From NCBI GenBank assembly GCA_048497495.1, contig JAFHCF010000035.1:1-55579 (forward strand): a stretch of DNA of 55,579 nt. Direction: 5' to 3'. Shown here in pieces: positions 33,856-42,602 of this stretch (position 1 is its first letter; every line of letters begins with the position of its first letter). This stretch comes from JAFHCF01 sp048497495. Its GTDB lineage: Bacteria > Pseudomonadota > Alphaproteobacteria > Rhizobiales > Ancalomicrobiaceae. The notes below the pieces were generated by a model. The model was given only the letters and a program-made list of their open reading frames with translations, was not told the origin of the DNA and made no database searches. Both the position numbers and the translations under genes were made by a program.

Positions 33856-33893
33856 CGGTGCATCATTCAATATATCAATTGAATGATGCACCG
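33856..33893 (-). promoter_or_regulatory. Long perfect inverted repeat upstream of the DsrE operon (ArsR-rhodanese operator candidate)
   Basis: Two perfectly complementary 15-base arms (CGGTGCATCATTCAA and its complement) are separated by eight bases. The inner ATTCAA-N8-TTGAAT is identical in arms and spacing to the site at 27038-27059. It lies 40 bases before the DsrE start. This suggests the ArsR-rhodanese regulator controls the operon. Confidence 0.75.
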
Positions 33894-34271
33894 TTCGTAC
33901 AGATGAAATCACCCGAACGCCAGAACCTCGCCAACCCGGGGGGGGCGTGTCGAGCGGGAAGGAACTGACTTGACCGGTGACGCAGAGTGGTCCGGTGAAA
34001 GGGCGCCACATGCGCGTCGACCACGGTAGGCTGAGTTCGACACTGCGCGTGGCGTGATTTGGGCTTGTTTGTTCATGAACAACGAGGTGCGTTCGTTGAA
34101 CGCCCCTCGCCGAGTCCCCGAACCAGCGACCCCACTTCCAACTGTCTCCAGTGTATTCGGCCAATTTCACACAGAATCGAGGTGCGCGATCTCATCGGCG
34201 CGGCTCGACCTCGCACGGTGCGCCGCCGCGCACACGGCGCCGCCGACCGCGCCGGGCTTCCATCGGTTCAT

Positions 34272-34355
34272 GCCGGGTACCAGTCGAGCGAAACCACGCA
34301 GCGCTACATCGACGGCGACAGCAACGCGCAACGCCGGCCGGTGGGGTTGTTGTGA
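34272..34355 (+). pseudogene. Tyrosine recombinase C-terminal remnant
   Basis: The frame reads SSETTQRYIDGDSNAQRR and ends PVGLL, matching the tail of XerC/phage-type integrases around the catalytic Tyr (xxTTxRYIDGDTxAQRxLV). No catalytic Arg or His upstream is in frame. The gap 33894-34620 otherwise holds only unassigned sequence, a 14-base perfect palindrome TTGTTCATGAACAA (34069-34082) and a hairpin. It looks like the scar of a second mobile element. Confidence 0.6.
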
Positions 34356-34560
34356 AGCAGCAGGAGCGCAAGTCTCCTCGTAGCAGCGTGAAATCGTCAG
34401 CTACGCCGGCTTGCCGATTGGCAGCATCGGCGCCACATGATGAAAAGGAAAACTGCGGGTTCGAGGGAGGTATATGAACCAAATCTACGTCTACTTTTGA
34501 ATAGCGATGGATTTTTCGGCTACACGCCCCGCGTCGTGTGACACACACCGTGTAGCGAGG

Positions 34561-34591
34561 CCGGTGAATCCTCCAAGGAGGATCCCACCGG
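34561..34591 (-). terminator. Hairpin downstream of the oxidase operon
   Basis: CCGGTG..ATCCTCC pairs with GGAGGAT..CACCGG around a two-base loop, with one bulge. It lies 30 bases past the stop of the last oxidase gene. There is no T-run, so it may stabilise or end the transcript without being a classic intrinsic terminator. Confidence 0.45.
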
Positions 34592-34620
34592 TCTCGGTGT
34601 TCAGATGTTGCCGGCTCCAC

Positions 34621-34815
34621 TCAGTTGTTCCGCTTGCACGCCCGTAACAGCGGGATCGTCAGGATGAGGAAGACGACCGCCCCACCTCCCCACACCCGCA
34701 CGTAGCCCGGCATGCCGAGCGACGGCGAGAACTGGTAGACGGCGGCGAGGATCGCCCAGACCACGGCGACGGTGAGGACGAGGACGCCCTCCAGCGGTAT
34801 GCGTCGATGGCTCAT
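34621..34815 (-). CDS. Small two-helix membrane subunit of the oxidase cluster
   Basis: 64 residues from the ATG at 34815. Two hydrophobic helices (VLVLTVAVVWAILAAVYQF and GAVVFLILTIPLLRAC) are joined by SPSLGMPGYVRVW. Small accessory subunits of this size and shape accompany ba3-type and related haem-copper oxidases. It starts 11 bases after the subunit I stop, so it is co-translated with it. A family name cannot be given from the sequence alone. Confidence 0.7.
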   Translation of the reverse strand: MSHRRIPLEGVLVLTVAVVWAILAAVYQFSPSLGMPGYVRVWGGGAVVFLILTIPLLRACKRNN

Positions 34816-34826
34816 CTTCGCCTCCT

Positions 34827-36542
34827 TCAATGGCCGGAATGACTGCCGACCGCTTCGATCGGCAGGGACTTCATCAGTTCGAAGGCGCCGATGGTGGCAC
34901 CGGTCATCAGCACGACCAGGACGACGACGGCGATCGGCCCGGTCCAGGCGGCGGTCGCCGGGGCGGTATCGGCCGTCGTCGCGGGCGCTGGCGGGTTCGC
35001 CGCCACGGCGGTTCGGCTCTCGGTCGCGACCGGACCGACCAGCGTCGCGACCACGCCGAAGACCTGGACCGCCAGGGCGGTGGCGAAGATCACCCCGCCG
35101 ACGGCGAGACCGCGCATCAACGGCGCCCAACCGGCCGGCGCGGCGCCGTCGTAGCCGACGTCGAAGGTCCGACGCGGCACGCCTTCCAGGCCGGCGAGAA
35201 TGCCGCAGGCGCCGAAGACCAGGAGGCCGCCGAGCACCACCCAGGGCAAGACCGCCAAGAGACGTGGCCGCCACACGGCGCGGCCGGTCAGCGCCGGGAT
35301 CATCACCAGGAACCCGGCGAGGAAGGTCTGGCTGACGGCGCCGACGGCGAAGAAGTGGAAATAGCCCGGCACGAACAGGGTGTCGGAGATCAACGGCGCG
35401 AATTTCTCCTGGATCAACACGAAGGCGAAGACCAGCCCGATCAGGGTCGAGACGATCGCCACGCCCATCGCCGAGAAGGCGGGATCGCTCCAGGGCAGCC
35501 GGCCGATCCAACCGAACAGGTTGCGCGGGGCACCCTTGGCGCGGGTCGAGAGTTCGAGTGACGAGACGATCACCAGGAAGGCGATCAAGGTCGGCACCGA
35601 GACGAACAGCGACAACAGGGTGCCGACCACGCGCACGCCCTCGGTCAGATCGGGTTCGAGGAACATGTGGTAGAGCGAGGTCGGCGGCACGAAGACCAGA
35701 TAGGCGGCGAACACCACCTTGGAGAAGCTCGAGCCGAAGGCCGAGGTCGCGCCGGTGGTCTCGCGGGTGATGGCGTACCAGGTCAGGACCGCCGCCATCA
35801 GCGGCAGGTAGTGCAGATTGTGGAAGAGGATGTGCCATTCGGTGGCGGCGTGCGCCGGGAAGGCGCCATGGCCGAGTGCCCACAGGAGATTGGGCAGGAA
35901 GGCGTTGACCGCGGCGATGCCGGAGACGATCAGGAAGCCGGCCCAGGCGAGCACGCCGAAGCCCATGGCGGTCATCTCGCCACTGTCGGGATCGCGGGAG
36001 TGCAGCACGGTGACGATCGCCGCCATGCTGGTCAGGGCGAGACCGAGCGCCAGCAGGAGATAGCCGCCGGCCATGCCGGCGACCGCCGCCGGATCCTCCC
36101 GGCCGAGGTCGGGATTGGCGTCGTAGAGCAACGGTGTCTTGGTCAGAGCGGTCGCTTCCGACAGCACGAGGCCGGCGACGAGGACGACCAGCCCGAGGAC
36201 GACCAGCGGTCGCGCCCTCAGGCCGTCGACGGTCTCGCCCGCCGCCAAGGCGATCATCAGCGCCACCTGCGCCAGATAGAGCCACCAGAAGAAGGCCGAG
36301 GTGCCGTGCAGGGTGAGCAGTCGGTAGGCGGCCTCGGGATCGAGGCCGAGGAAGCCGCCGCGCGCCAGCGCGACCACCACGCCGAAGCCGAGGCCGAGCG
36401 TCAGGGGCGCGAGCGACGCCGCGACGAAGGCGAGCGTCAGCCGCCGATCGAAGGCCGGTAGGGCGGCGAGGCGGGTCGAAAGGCGCACCGTGTCGGTGTC
36501 GTCGAGGTCCGCCGAGACGGGCGAGAAGCCGATGTCGGTCAT
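34827..36542 (-). CDS. Divergent haem-copper oxidase subunit I (ba3-related)
   Basis: 571 residues from the ATG at 36542, with AGGAGG seven bases upstream. About thirteen membrane helices. Recognisable oxidase landmarks: LHGTSAFFWW (low-spin haem His in helix 2), HNLHY (the CuB His and Tyr pair, HPxVY in ba3 enzymes), SLYHMFLEPD (HH pair in ba3), and PGYFHFFAVG (GHFH in ba3). By this alignment one CuB His and the high-spin haem His are Tyr, which would change or abolish normal oxygen reduction. A CuA-type subunit II gene precedes it by 11 bases and a small subunit follows. It may be an oxidase, a reductase of another gas, or a non-catalytic relative. Confidence 0.75.
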   Translation of the reverse strand: MTDIGFSPVSADLDDTDTVRLSTRLAALPAFDRRLTLAFVAASLAPLTLGLGFGVVVALARGGFLGLDPEAAYRLLTLHGTSAFFWWLYLAQVALMIALAAGETVDGLRARPLVVLGLVVLVAGLVLSEATALTKTPLLYDANPDLGREDPAAVAGMAGGYLLLALGLALTSMAAIVTVLHSRDPDSGEMTAMGFGVLAWAGFLIVSGIAAVNAFLPNLLWALGHGAFPAHAATEWHILFHNLHYLPLMAAVLTWYAITRETTGATSAFGSSFSKVVFAAYLVFVPPTSLYHMFLEPDLTEGVRVVGTLLSLFVSVPTLIAFLVIVSSLELSTRAKGAPRNLFGWIGRLPWSDPAFSAMGVAIVSTLIGLVFAFVLIQEKFAPLISDTLFVPGYFHFFAVGAVSQTFLAGFLVMIPALTGRAVWRPRLLAVLPWVVLGGLLVFGACGILAGLEGVPRRTFDVGYDGAAPAGWAPLMRGLAVGGVIFATALAVQVFGVVATLVGPVATESRTAVAANPPAPATTADTAPATAAWTGPIAVVVLVVLMTGATIGAFELMKSLPIEAVGSHSGH

Positions 36543-36553
36543 GATGTCCCTCC

Positions 36554-37426
36554 TCAGGCGACGGTGATGGCGGCATGCATGGCGTCGTGGCCGGGTCCGC
36601 AATAGACGGTGCAATAGACGAGGTGCTTGCCCGCCTCGCGGAAGGTGAGATCGAGCGTCGTCACCGTGTCGGGCCGCAGCCGGACGATGCGGCTCGCCCG
36701 ACCGAAGGCGATCGAGGCGCCATGGGCGACGTCGGTCGCCATCATGTGGAAGCGATAGGCCCGCCCGGCCTCGAGCCGCAGGTCGTCGGGTTCGAAGGAG
36801 AAGCGCCCGGCGGCGAGATAGACCTCGATCGGTTCGCGGGACGCGGTCGTGTCGTGATCGGCGTGTTCGGTCGGCGCGGGCGCGGTGGCGACCGGCGGCG
36901 TGCCGTGGCTCGCATGATCGTCGTGGGGTGGCGGGGTGGCCGGCGGTTCACCGTGGGCGGCGTGCGAGTCCGGTGACACGGCGGCCGGCAGAGCGTGGCC
37001 GGCGTGATCGGCCGGCGTAGTCGGCTGGTCGTGGCTCATGCCGGGCATGGCGGAAGCCGGCTTCGGGGTGAGGGCGGCATGGTCGTGACCCGCTACGACA
37101 GGGCTGGTGGCGGTCGGGCGGATCGATCCGTCGGCCTGGCGGAAGCGCTTCAGGAATTCGCCGTGGCGACGCTCGAAGTCGGACGGCGACAGCGAGGCGG
37201 CGCCATGCGCCTCGCCGACGGCGGGGTCGACATGGCCCGCCGGTTGGAGTACCGGCGCGCCGTGGCCGGCGCGTGGATCGGACCCGCCGGGCGCGGGCGC
37301 GGGCGCGAAGGTGAAGGGCAACGGGGAGGCGCCATAGGCGGCCCAGGTGGCGTAGAGGCCGAGGGCGCCGAAGCCCATCGCCCCGACGAAGCCGCGTCGG
37401 GTGGTGAAGTGTCGTTGCTCGGACAT
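36554..37426 (-). CDS. CuA-type cupredoxin, oxidase subunit II-like, with His/Met-rich linker
   Basis: 290 residues from the ATG at 37426; a GTG at 37438 is an alternative. An N-terminal RRGFVGAMGFGALGLYATW segment gives a Tat-like or anchoring helix. A long linker (about 50-185) is rich in His, Met, Pro and Ala (for example AMPGMSHDQ, HDDHASHGT). The C-terminal cupredoxin has the binuclear CuA set: a His in DVAHGAS, then CTVYCGPGHDAM, that is C-x3-C-x3-H-x2-M. It should take electrons from cytochrome c and pass them to subunit I. The linker could hold copper before centre assembly. It is followed at 11 bases by subunit I. Confidence 0.85.
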   Translation of the reverse strand: MSEQRHFTTRRGFVGAMGFGALGLYATWAAYGASPLPFTFAPAPAPGGSDPRAGHGAPVLQPAGHVDPAVGEAHGAASLSPSDFERRHGEFLKRFRQADGSIRPTATSPVVAGHDHAALTPKPASAMPGMSHDQPTTPADHAGHALPAAVSPDSHAAHGEPPATPPPHDDHASHGTPPVATAPAPTEHADHDTTASREPIEVYLAAGRFSFEPDDLRLEAGRAYRFHMMATDVAHGASIAFGRASRIVRLRPDTVTTLDLTFREAGKHLVYCTVYCGPGHDAMHAAITVA

Positions 37427-37509
37427 GGAGGTGCTCACTCGATCGGTGATGACGAAGGCTCGGGCACGGCGTGAGCCGGCCCGGTCGTGCTCCTGAAGAG
37501 CGGGTGTCG

Positions 37510-37851
37510 TCAGACCCGAGGGGGTGGCGTCGCCGGCTCGCCGGGCTGGTCGGTGTGGTCGTGGTCCGCCGCTGCGGCCCAGGTGACGTCGGTCACCAGA
37601 TGCTCGACCACGAGGTCATCGGAGGGTTGAACCATGGTGCAGCAGATCCCGGCCGACGTCGTGCAATGTCCGAACCGGTCGACCTGGCGGTGAAGAGGAT
37701 CGGGTGCAGAGGCATGGTGCTCGACGGCACCGGCGTCGTAACAGGGCACGCTCGCCGCGACCGTCATCGTCCGTTCGGTCACGGTTCCGATCGTCAGCGA
37801 ACCGCCGACGGCTAAGAGAACGGCCAAGACCAAGCGCAGGACGAGTGCCAC
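37510..37851 (-). CDS. Secreted His/Cys-rich protein of the copper-oxidase cluster
   Basis: 113 residues from the GTG at 37851, chosen for its GAGGAG box seven bases upstream. A signal peptide or anchor (VLRLVLAVLLAVGGSLTIG) is followed by Cys in VPCYDAG, a block HCTTSAGICCTMV, and a His/Asp-rich end (AAADHDHTD). No catalytic motif is visible. It resembles the secreted protein at 18257-18640 in layout and in the spaced Cys block, and likely binds copper in the periplasm. It lies between cytochrome b561 and the CuA subunit. Confidence 0.6.
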   Translation of the reverse strand: MALVLRLVLAVLLAVGGSLTIGTVTERTMTVAASVPCYDAGAVEHHASAPDPLHRQVDRFGHCTTSAGICCTMVQPSDDLVVEHLVTDVTWAAAADHDHTDQPGEPATPPPRV

Positions 37852-37929
37852 CTCAAATCTCCTCGCGGTCACGATAGCATCGTTTGCTTCGACTAGGATC
37901 GGCATTCGTGCGGACCATCGTCGACAGGG

Positions 37930-38505
37930 TCATCCGTTGTCGCCCCGGCCGGGCTCGCGGCCTCGCCACCCCGGCAGCATCCCGGCCAACACGGCGTCGC
38001 GCAGCACGACGGCGTGGAAGAGTGCCGCGCCGGCATGGAGCGTGGCGAGACCCAGGAGCATCCGGGTCGCCGCCCGGTGGACCGGTGCGGCCGACCCGGT
38101 GATGTACATGGCGAGAAAGCCGGAGACCGGCAGAGCCAGGATCAAGGCATAGAGGCCGAGGTGCGTCGCACCGGCAAGCGGAGCGAGCCACCGTTGCGGG
38201 GTTCCACCTGCGCGGTCGACAGGCAAGGCCGACAGCACGGGGCCGGTCCGCCACCGGAGCGCCAGCCGCGCCAATGCTGCGATGAAGATGATGCCGCCGT
38301 TGATCGCGTGAACCTCGTGCAACACGAGGTCGAACGGTTGTTGTGGCAGTCCGAACTGATGCGCGACATGAGTCCGGCCGATCGCCCAGGCGGTCGGGAT
38401 CTGGGCGAAGCAGAGTCCGACCACGCTCCAATGCAGGGTCTTCTGTAGAGGGGACCATCGCGGTCGGGGGGTGTGGTCGGGTCGAACTTCCTCAGGCTGC
38501 ATCAT
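37930..38505 (-). CDS. Cytochrome b561-family membrane protein
   Basis: 191 residues from the ATG at 38505, with an AAAGGA box. Four hydrophobic helices carry His pairs at the expected places: LQKTLHWSVVG, LHEVHAINGG, GATHLGLYAL and GLATLHAGAALFH. This is the cytochrome b561/Ni-hydrogenase b-type layout with two b haems. It would shuttle electrons between quinol and periplasmic partners. The neighbouring c-type cytochrome starts upstream with a gap of 20 bases, so the two probably form a quinol-to-cytochrome path within the copper operon. Confidence 0.85.
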   Translation of the reverse strand: MMQPEEVRPDHTPRPRWSPLQKTLHWSVVGLCFAQIPTAWAIGRTHVAHQFGLPQQPFDLVLHEVHAINGGIIFIAALARLALRWRTGPVLSALPVDRAGGTPQRWLAPLAGATHLGLYALILALPVSGFLAMYITGSAAPVHRAATRMLLGLATLHAGAALFHAVVLRDAVLAGMLPGWRGREPGRGDNG

Positions 38506-38525
38506 CGGTCCTTTCCTCCGCTCGG

Positions 38526-38960
38526 TCACATCCGGTGTGCCTGGCCGACGATGCCGTTCGCGCGCTGAAGTTCGCGGACGTAAAGGATGATCGCCGCGAC
38601 CTTCTGGTCGGTGACGTCGGGTTGTGCCGGCATGTCGCCGAAACGCCAATGATGGGCTCGGACGCCGTCACGCGCGGCGCGGAAGAAGGCTTCGCCGGCA
38701 TGATGGCCGGGATTGTAGATTGGGTGGACGAGCGGCGGCCCCTTGTCGGTGCCGGTTCCATGCTCGCCATGGCAGGCGGCGCAGACGTCGTCGTAAGCCG
38801 CCTTGCCGATCTCGGCCCGCATCGAGAGTTTCGGTACCACCAGTGCCGGCGATGCGACCGGCGTCGTCGCCGCGCTGCGCAGAACCGGGGCCGCCAGACC
38901 GGCGACCAGGGCGGCGGCGACGAAGCCGCCGGCGATCAGGGCGAAGGACTTGCGGGTCAT
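38526..38960 (-). CDS. Membrane-anchored c-type cytochrome, paralogue of 20808-21242
   Basis: 144 residues, N-terminal helix (about 6-28), haem motif CAACH (60-64), probable distal Met in GDMPAQP. From residue 46 to the end it aligns with the cytochrome of copper cluster 1 without gaps, with about 20 differences in 99 positions. It starts in an operon between the 123-residue periplasmic protein and cytochrome b561. It is a likely electron donor to the CuA subunit. Confidence 0.9.
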   Translation of the reverse strand: MTRKSFALIAGGFVAAALVAGLAAPVLRSAATTPVASPALVVPKLSMRAEIGKAAYDDVCAACHGEHGTGTDKGPPLVHPIYNPGHHAGEAFFRAARDGVRAHHWRFGDMPAQPDVTDQKVAAIILYVRELQRANGIVGQAHRM

Positions 38961-39042
38961 TGGAAGAGGTCCGTATCGGAGGAAGCGAAGGACGGCGGTC
39001 GGTTCGGTGTTCGACGGTCACGCGCGCGCATGCTCACCGCTG

Positions 39043-39414
39043 TCAGAACTTGGCCTGGATGGTGGCGCCGTCGGGGGCGGTGATCTGCAGGGCGCCCTTG
39101 GTGCCCATCGGGATGGCAACCGGTGCCGTGCCGATGAGTTGCGAGCCTTCCGTCGGCTCCAGCGCGAAGCGCCGGGCCTTGCCGTCGACGACGAGAATAG
39201 CGTTGGCCTTGAAGCCGGCTGCGGCGATCGGCTTGTCCTGGGCGTCATAGAGGTGGATGACCACTTCGCCCGTCCCCTTCGCCACCAATTCGGCATGGTA
39301 ACGCGTTCCTGCGTCGACCAGCGGCCCACCATTCGGTCCGAGGCGCGGTTGATGGGCCGCCGCCGACGTAGCGAGGGCGGCGGTGAGGAGAAGCGAGGAA
39401 AATAGGCGGCGCAT
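39043..39414 (-). CDS. Periplasmic protein of a CusA/CzcA-type efflux cluster
   Basis: 123 residues with a signal peptide (MRRLFSSLLLTAALATSAAA) and a mature domain starting HQPRLGPNGGPLVDAG, then strands YHAELVAKGTGEVVIHLYD and GALQITAPDGATIQ. The PNGG-x-L-V-D start resembles the N-terminal segment of RND adaptors of the Czc/Cus type. A small beta-rich periplasmic protein encoded right after the pump (28 bases) may bind metal or modulate assembly. No known catalytic motif is present. Confidence 0.7.
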   Translation of the reverse strand: MRRLFSSLLLTAALATSAAAHQPRLGPNGGPLVDAGTRYHAELVAKGTGEVVIHLYDAQDKPIAAAGFKANAILVVDGKARRFALEPTEGSQLIGTAPVAIPMGTKGALQITAPDGATIQAKF

Positions 39415-39442
39415 GTGGGGGGACTCCCTGGATGGTCGAGGA

Positions 39443-42400
39443 TCAATAGGCTTCGATCGGGCGCGCGGTGCCGGGTTCGGACGCCGATGAGGCTTCCGAC
39501 CGTCCGGCCTCCGCCACGAGGCGTTCCAGCGATCGCCGACCGAAGCGCAGGAACAGGACGGGCGTCAGCAGCGTATCGAGCAGGGTCGCGGTGACGAGGC
39601 CGCCGAAGATGGTGATGGCGACCGGATGGAGGATCTCCTTGCCCGGCGCATGGGCGTCGATCATCAACGGTACGAGCGCCACCCCGGCCGACAACGCCGT
39701 CATCAGCACCGGCGTCAACCGTTCCAACCCACCGCGTAGAACCAGTTCCGGGCCGAAGGGCATGCCCTCGCCGATCGCCAGATTGATCATGTGGCTGATC
39801 TTGAGGATACCGTTGCGCGCCGAGATGCCCGTGAGTGTGATGAAGCCGATCATTGAGGCGACCGACAGCGGCTGGCCGGCGATCCACAGTGCCGCGACCG
39901 AGCCGATCAGCGCCAACGGTACGCTCGTCATGACGATGGCGACGAAGACGATCGAGCGATAGCGGCTGTAGAGGATGGCGAAGATCATCCCCAGCGACAC
40001 CAGCGACAGGAGACCGATGGTCCGCATCGACTCCTCCTGGGCGCGGAACGTCCCCTCGAGGCTGGTGAAGACGCCGGGCGGCAGTTTCGCCTCGGCGACG
40101 AGGCGGCGGATATCGGCGACGACCGCCGACATGTCGACGTCGCCGCGGGTATTGGCGAAGACGACGACGCGACGCTTGCCGTTCTCGCGCAGGATCTGGT
40201 TGGGCCCGTCCGTCTCCGCCACGTCGGCAACCTGGCGCACCGGGATCCAGCCGCCGGGCGACTCGATCAGCATGTCGCCGAGACCGCGGGTGGTGCGACG
40301 GTCGTCCTCGAGCCGCAGGACCACGTCGAAGCGACGATTGCCGTCTATGACGCGGGAGACGACGCGACCGTTCGACAGGCGCTCCAATTGATCGGTCACC
40401 GCCGCCGGCTGAAGGCCATAGAGCGCGGCACGGCGATAGTCGACGGTGATTTCCAACTGCGGAATGCGGACCTGCTTTTCCACCTGAAGATCGACCAGTC
40501 CCGGCACCTTCGCGAGCTTGCCCCGGAACTCCTCGGCAAGCGAACGCATGGTGTCGAGATCTTCGCCGAAGATCTTCAGCGCGATCTGGGCCCGCACTCC
40601 GGAAAGCATGTGGTCGAGGCGGTGGGAGATCGGCTGGCCGACGTTGGTGGCGACCGGCAGAACCGCGAGCCGGGCGCGGATGTCGGTGATGATCTCGTCC
40701 TTCGCCCGCCCGGCGGGATGGAGATCGACCTCCACTTCGGACGAATGAACGCCCTCGGCATGCTCGTCGAGTTCGGCGCGGCCGGTGCGTCGGCCGACCA
40801 GTTTGACCTCGGGCACCTCCATGATCAGTCGTTCGGCGATCAACCCGACCCGGTGGCTCTCGGCCAACGAGATACCCGGGTTGAAGGTGAGATTGATGGT
40901 GAGCGTTCCCTCGTTGAAGGGCGGCAGGAAGGCGCGGGGCAACTGAGTGGCGAAGCCGGCGGCGATGATCACGCCGACCAAAGCACCGACCATGAGCATG
41001 CGGGGATGGCCGAAGGACCACAGGAGTGCTCGGGAATTGACCCGCTTCAACACCCGCACCAGGGCGCCGTCACGGTGATCGAGGCGCTTCAATCCGGGCA
41101 GCAGGTAGAAGGCCATCACCGGCGTCAGGGTGATCGACACGATCAGGCTGGCGCCGATCGAGACGATGTAGGCCTGCCCCAGCGGGGCGAAGAGGCGTCC
41201 TTCGATCCCGGAGAGCGAGAAAAGCGGCACGAACACCAGTACGATGATCATGGTGGCGTAGACGATGCCGGACCGCACCTCCTGGGAGGCGGCGACCACC
41301 ACGTCGAAAACCGAACGCGGATCGCCCTTCTCGCGGTTCTCGCGCAGACGGCGGAAGATGTTTTCGACGTCGACCACCGCGTCGTCGACCAATTCGCCGA
41401 TGGCGATGGCGAGGCCGCCGAGCGTCATGGTGTTGATCGATAGGCCGGTGAGATGGAAGACGATCGCCGTCACCAGGATCGATACCGGAATGGCAGTGAG
41501 CGAGATCGCGGTGGTGCGGACGTTGAGCAGGAAGGCGAAGAGAACGAAGGCGACGACGATGATCGCCTCCATCAGCACCTTTTCGACGTTGCCGATCGAC
41601 GCCTCGATGAAGTTCGCCTGCCGGAACAGCAGTTCCGTCGCCGAGATGCCCGGCGGCAAGGCGGGCACGAGATCGGCGAGCGCCGCCTCGATCTCTCCGG
41701 TGAGGCGCACCGTGTCGACGCCCGGCTGCTTCTCCACCGAGACGATCACTGCCGAGCGCCCCTGGAAGCCGGCGTCGCCTCGTTTCAACCGTGGGGCATG
41801 ATCGACAACGGCGATCTGCCCGAGCGCCACCGGTTGTCCGGCGACGGTGGCGACGACGACGCTCGAAAGATCCGCCAAGCTCTTGGTGCTGCCGATGGCG
41901 CGGATCAGGAATTCGCGGCTGTACTGGTCGGTGAAGCCGCCGCCGGTGTTGGAGCCGAACCGTTGAAGCGCCTTCTCGATCTGGTCGAAGGAGACGCCGA
42001 GTGAACGCATCGCCGCCGGATTTGGAGAGACCCGATATTGACGGACTTCGCCGCCGATCGGGATGACCTGGGCGACGCCGGGGATGGCGAGCAGGCGTGG
42101 CCGGATGGTGAAGTCTGCCGTCTCACGCAGGTCCATCGCCGAGACCGCGTCGCTCCCGGTGACGGCGATCAGCACGATCTGGCCCATGATCGAATTGACC
42201 GGCCCCATCTGCGGCACCACGCCAGCCGGCAACTGCGCTTGCACCAGCGACAGCCGCTCGGCGATCTGCTGGCGGTTGCGGAAGATCTCGGTCGACCAGT
42301 CGAACTCGACATAGACGATCGACAGGCCGACGCCCGACACCGACCGCACCCGCGAGACACCGGGAAGCCCGTTCATCTGGGTTTCGAGGGGCCAGGTGAC

Positions 42401-42595
42401 GAGTTGCTCGACTTCCGGCGGAGCGAGGCCCTCCGCCTCGGTCATGATGGTGACGGTCGGCCGGTTGAGATCGGGGAAGACGTCGACCGGCAGCGTGGTG
42501 GCGGTGAAGCTGCCCCACAGCACCAGCCCGGCGGCGATCAGCAGCACGAACACCCGGTTCTTCAGCGCCGCCGAGACGAGGAAATTGAACATCAC
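39443..42595 (-). CDS. cusA: Heavy-metal RND efflux pump, Cu/Ag (HME4) signature
   Basis: 1050 residues, full length for the family. Twelve membrane helices and two large periplasmic loops. The helix-4 signature reads AIGELVDDAVVDVEN. The first position is Ala where CzcA-type zinc pumps have Asp, which is the pattern of monovalent Cu/Ag pumps such as CusA. With the adaptor and an outer-membrane channel it would export Cu(I) across the envelope using the proton gradient. No outer-membrane factor gene is visible in the cluster, so one encoded elsewhere must be used. It starts seven bases after the adaptor stop codon. Confidence 0.93.
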   Translation of the reverse strand: MMFNFLVSAALKNRVFVLLIAAGLVLWGSFTATTLPVDVFPDLNRPTVTIMTEAEGLAPPEVEQLVTWPLETQMNGLPGVSRVRSVSGVGLSIVYVEFDWSTEIFRNRQQIAERLSLVQAQLPAGVVPQMGPVNSIMGQIVLIAVTGSDAVSAMDLRETADFTIRPRLLAIPGVAQVIPIGGEVRQYRVSPNPAAMRSLGVSFDQIEKALQRFGSNTGGGFTDQYSREFLIRAIGSTKSLADLSSVVVATVAGQPVALGQIAVVDHAPRLKRGDAGFQGRSAVIVSVEKQPGVDTVRLTGEIEAALADLVPALPPGISATELLFRQANFIEASIGNVEKVLMEAIIVVAFVLFAFLLNVRTTAISLTAIPVSILVTAIVFHLTGLSINTMTLGGLAIAIGELVDDAVVDVENIFRRLRENREKGDPRSVFDVVVAASQEVRSGIVYATMIIVLVFVPLFSLSGIEGRLFAPLGQAYIVSIGASLIVSITLTPVMAFYLLPGLKRLDHRDGALVRVLKRVNSRALLWSFGHPRMLMVGALVGVIIAAGFATQLPRAFLPPFNEGTLTINLTFNPGISLAESHRVGLIAERLIMEVPEVKLVGRRTGRAELDEHAEGVHSSEVEVDLHPAGRAKDEIITDIRARLAVLPVATNVGQPISHRLDHMLSGVRAQIALKIFGEDLDTMRSLAEEFRGKLAKVPGLVDLQVEKQVRIPQLEITVDYRRAALYGLQPAAVTDQLERLSNGRVVSRVIDGNRRFDVVLRLEDDRRTTRGLGDMLIESPGGWIPVRQVADVAETDGPNQILRENGKRRVVVFANTRGDVDMSAVVADIRRLVAEAKLPPGVFTSLEGTFRAQEESMRTIGLLSLVSLGMIFAILYSRYRSIVFVAIVMTSVPLALIGSVAALWIAGQPLSVASMIGFITLTGISARNGILKISHMINLAIGEGMPFGPELVLRGGLERLTPVLMTALSAGVALVPLMIDAHAPGKEILHPVAITIFGGLVTATLLDTLLTPVLFLRFGRRSLERLVAEAGRSEASSASEPGTARPIEAY

Positions 42596-42602
42596 GCCCT
42601 CC

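Noticed and set aside
39018..41021. 667-residue minus-strand frame overlapping the cusA-like gene
   Set aside because: Arg/Pro-rich composition, and the RND pump in the other frame has all its family motifs.
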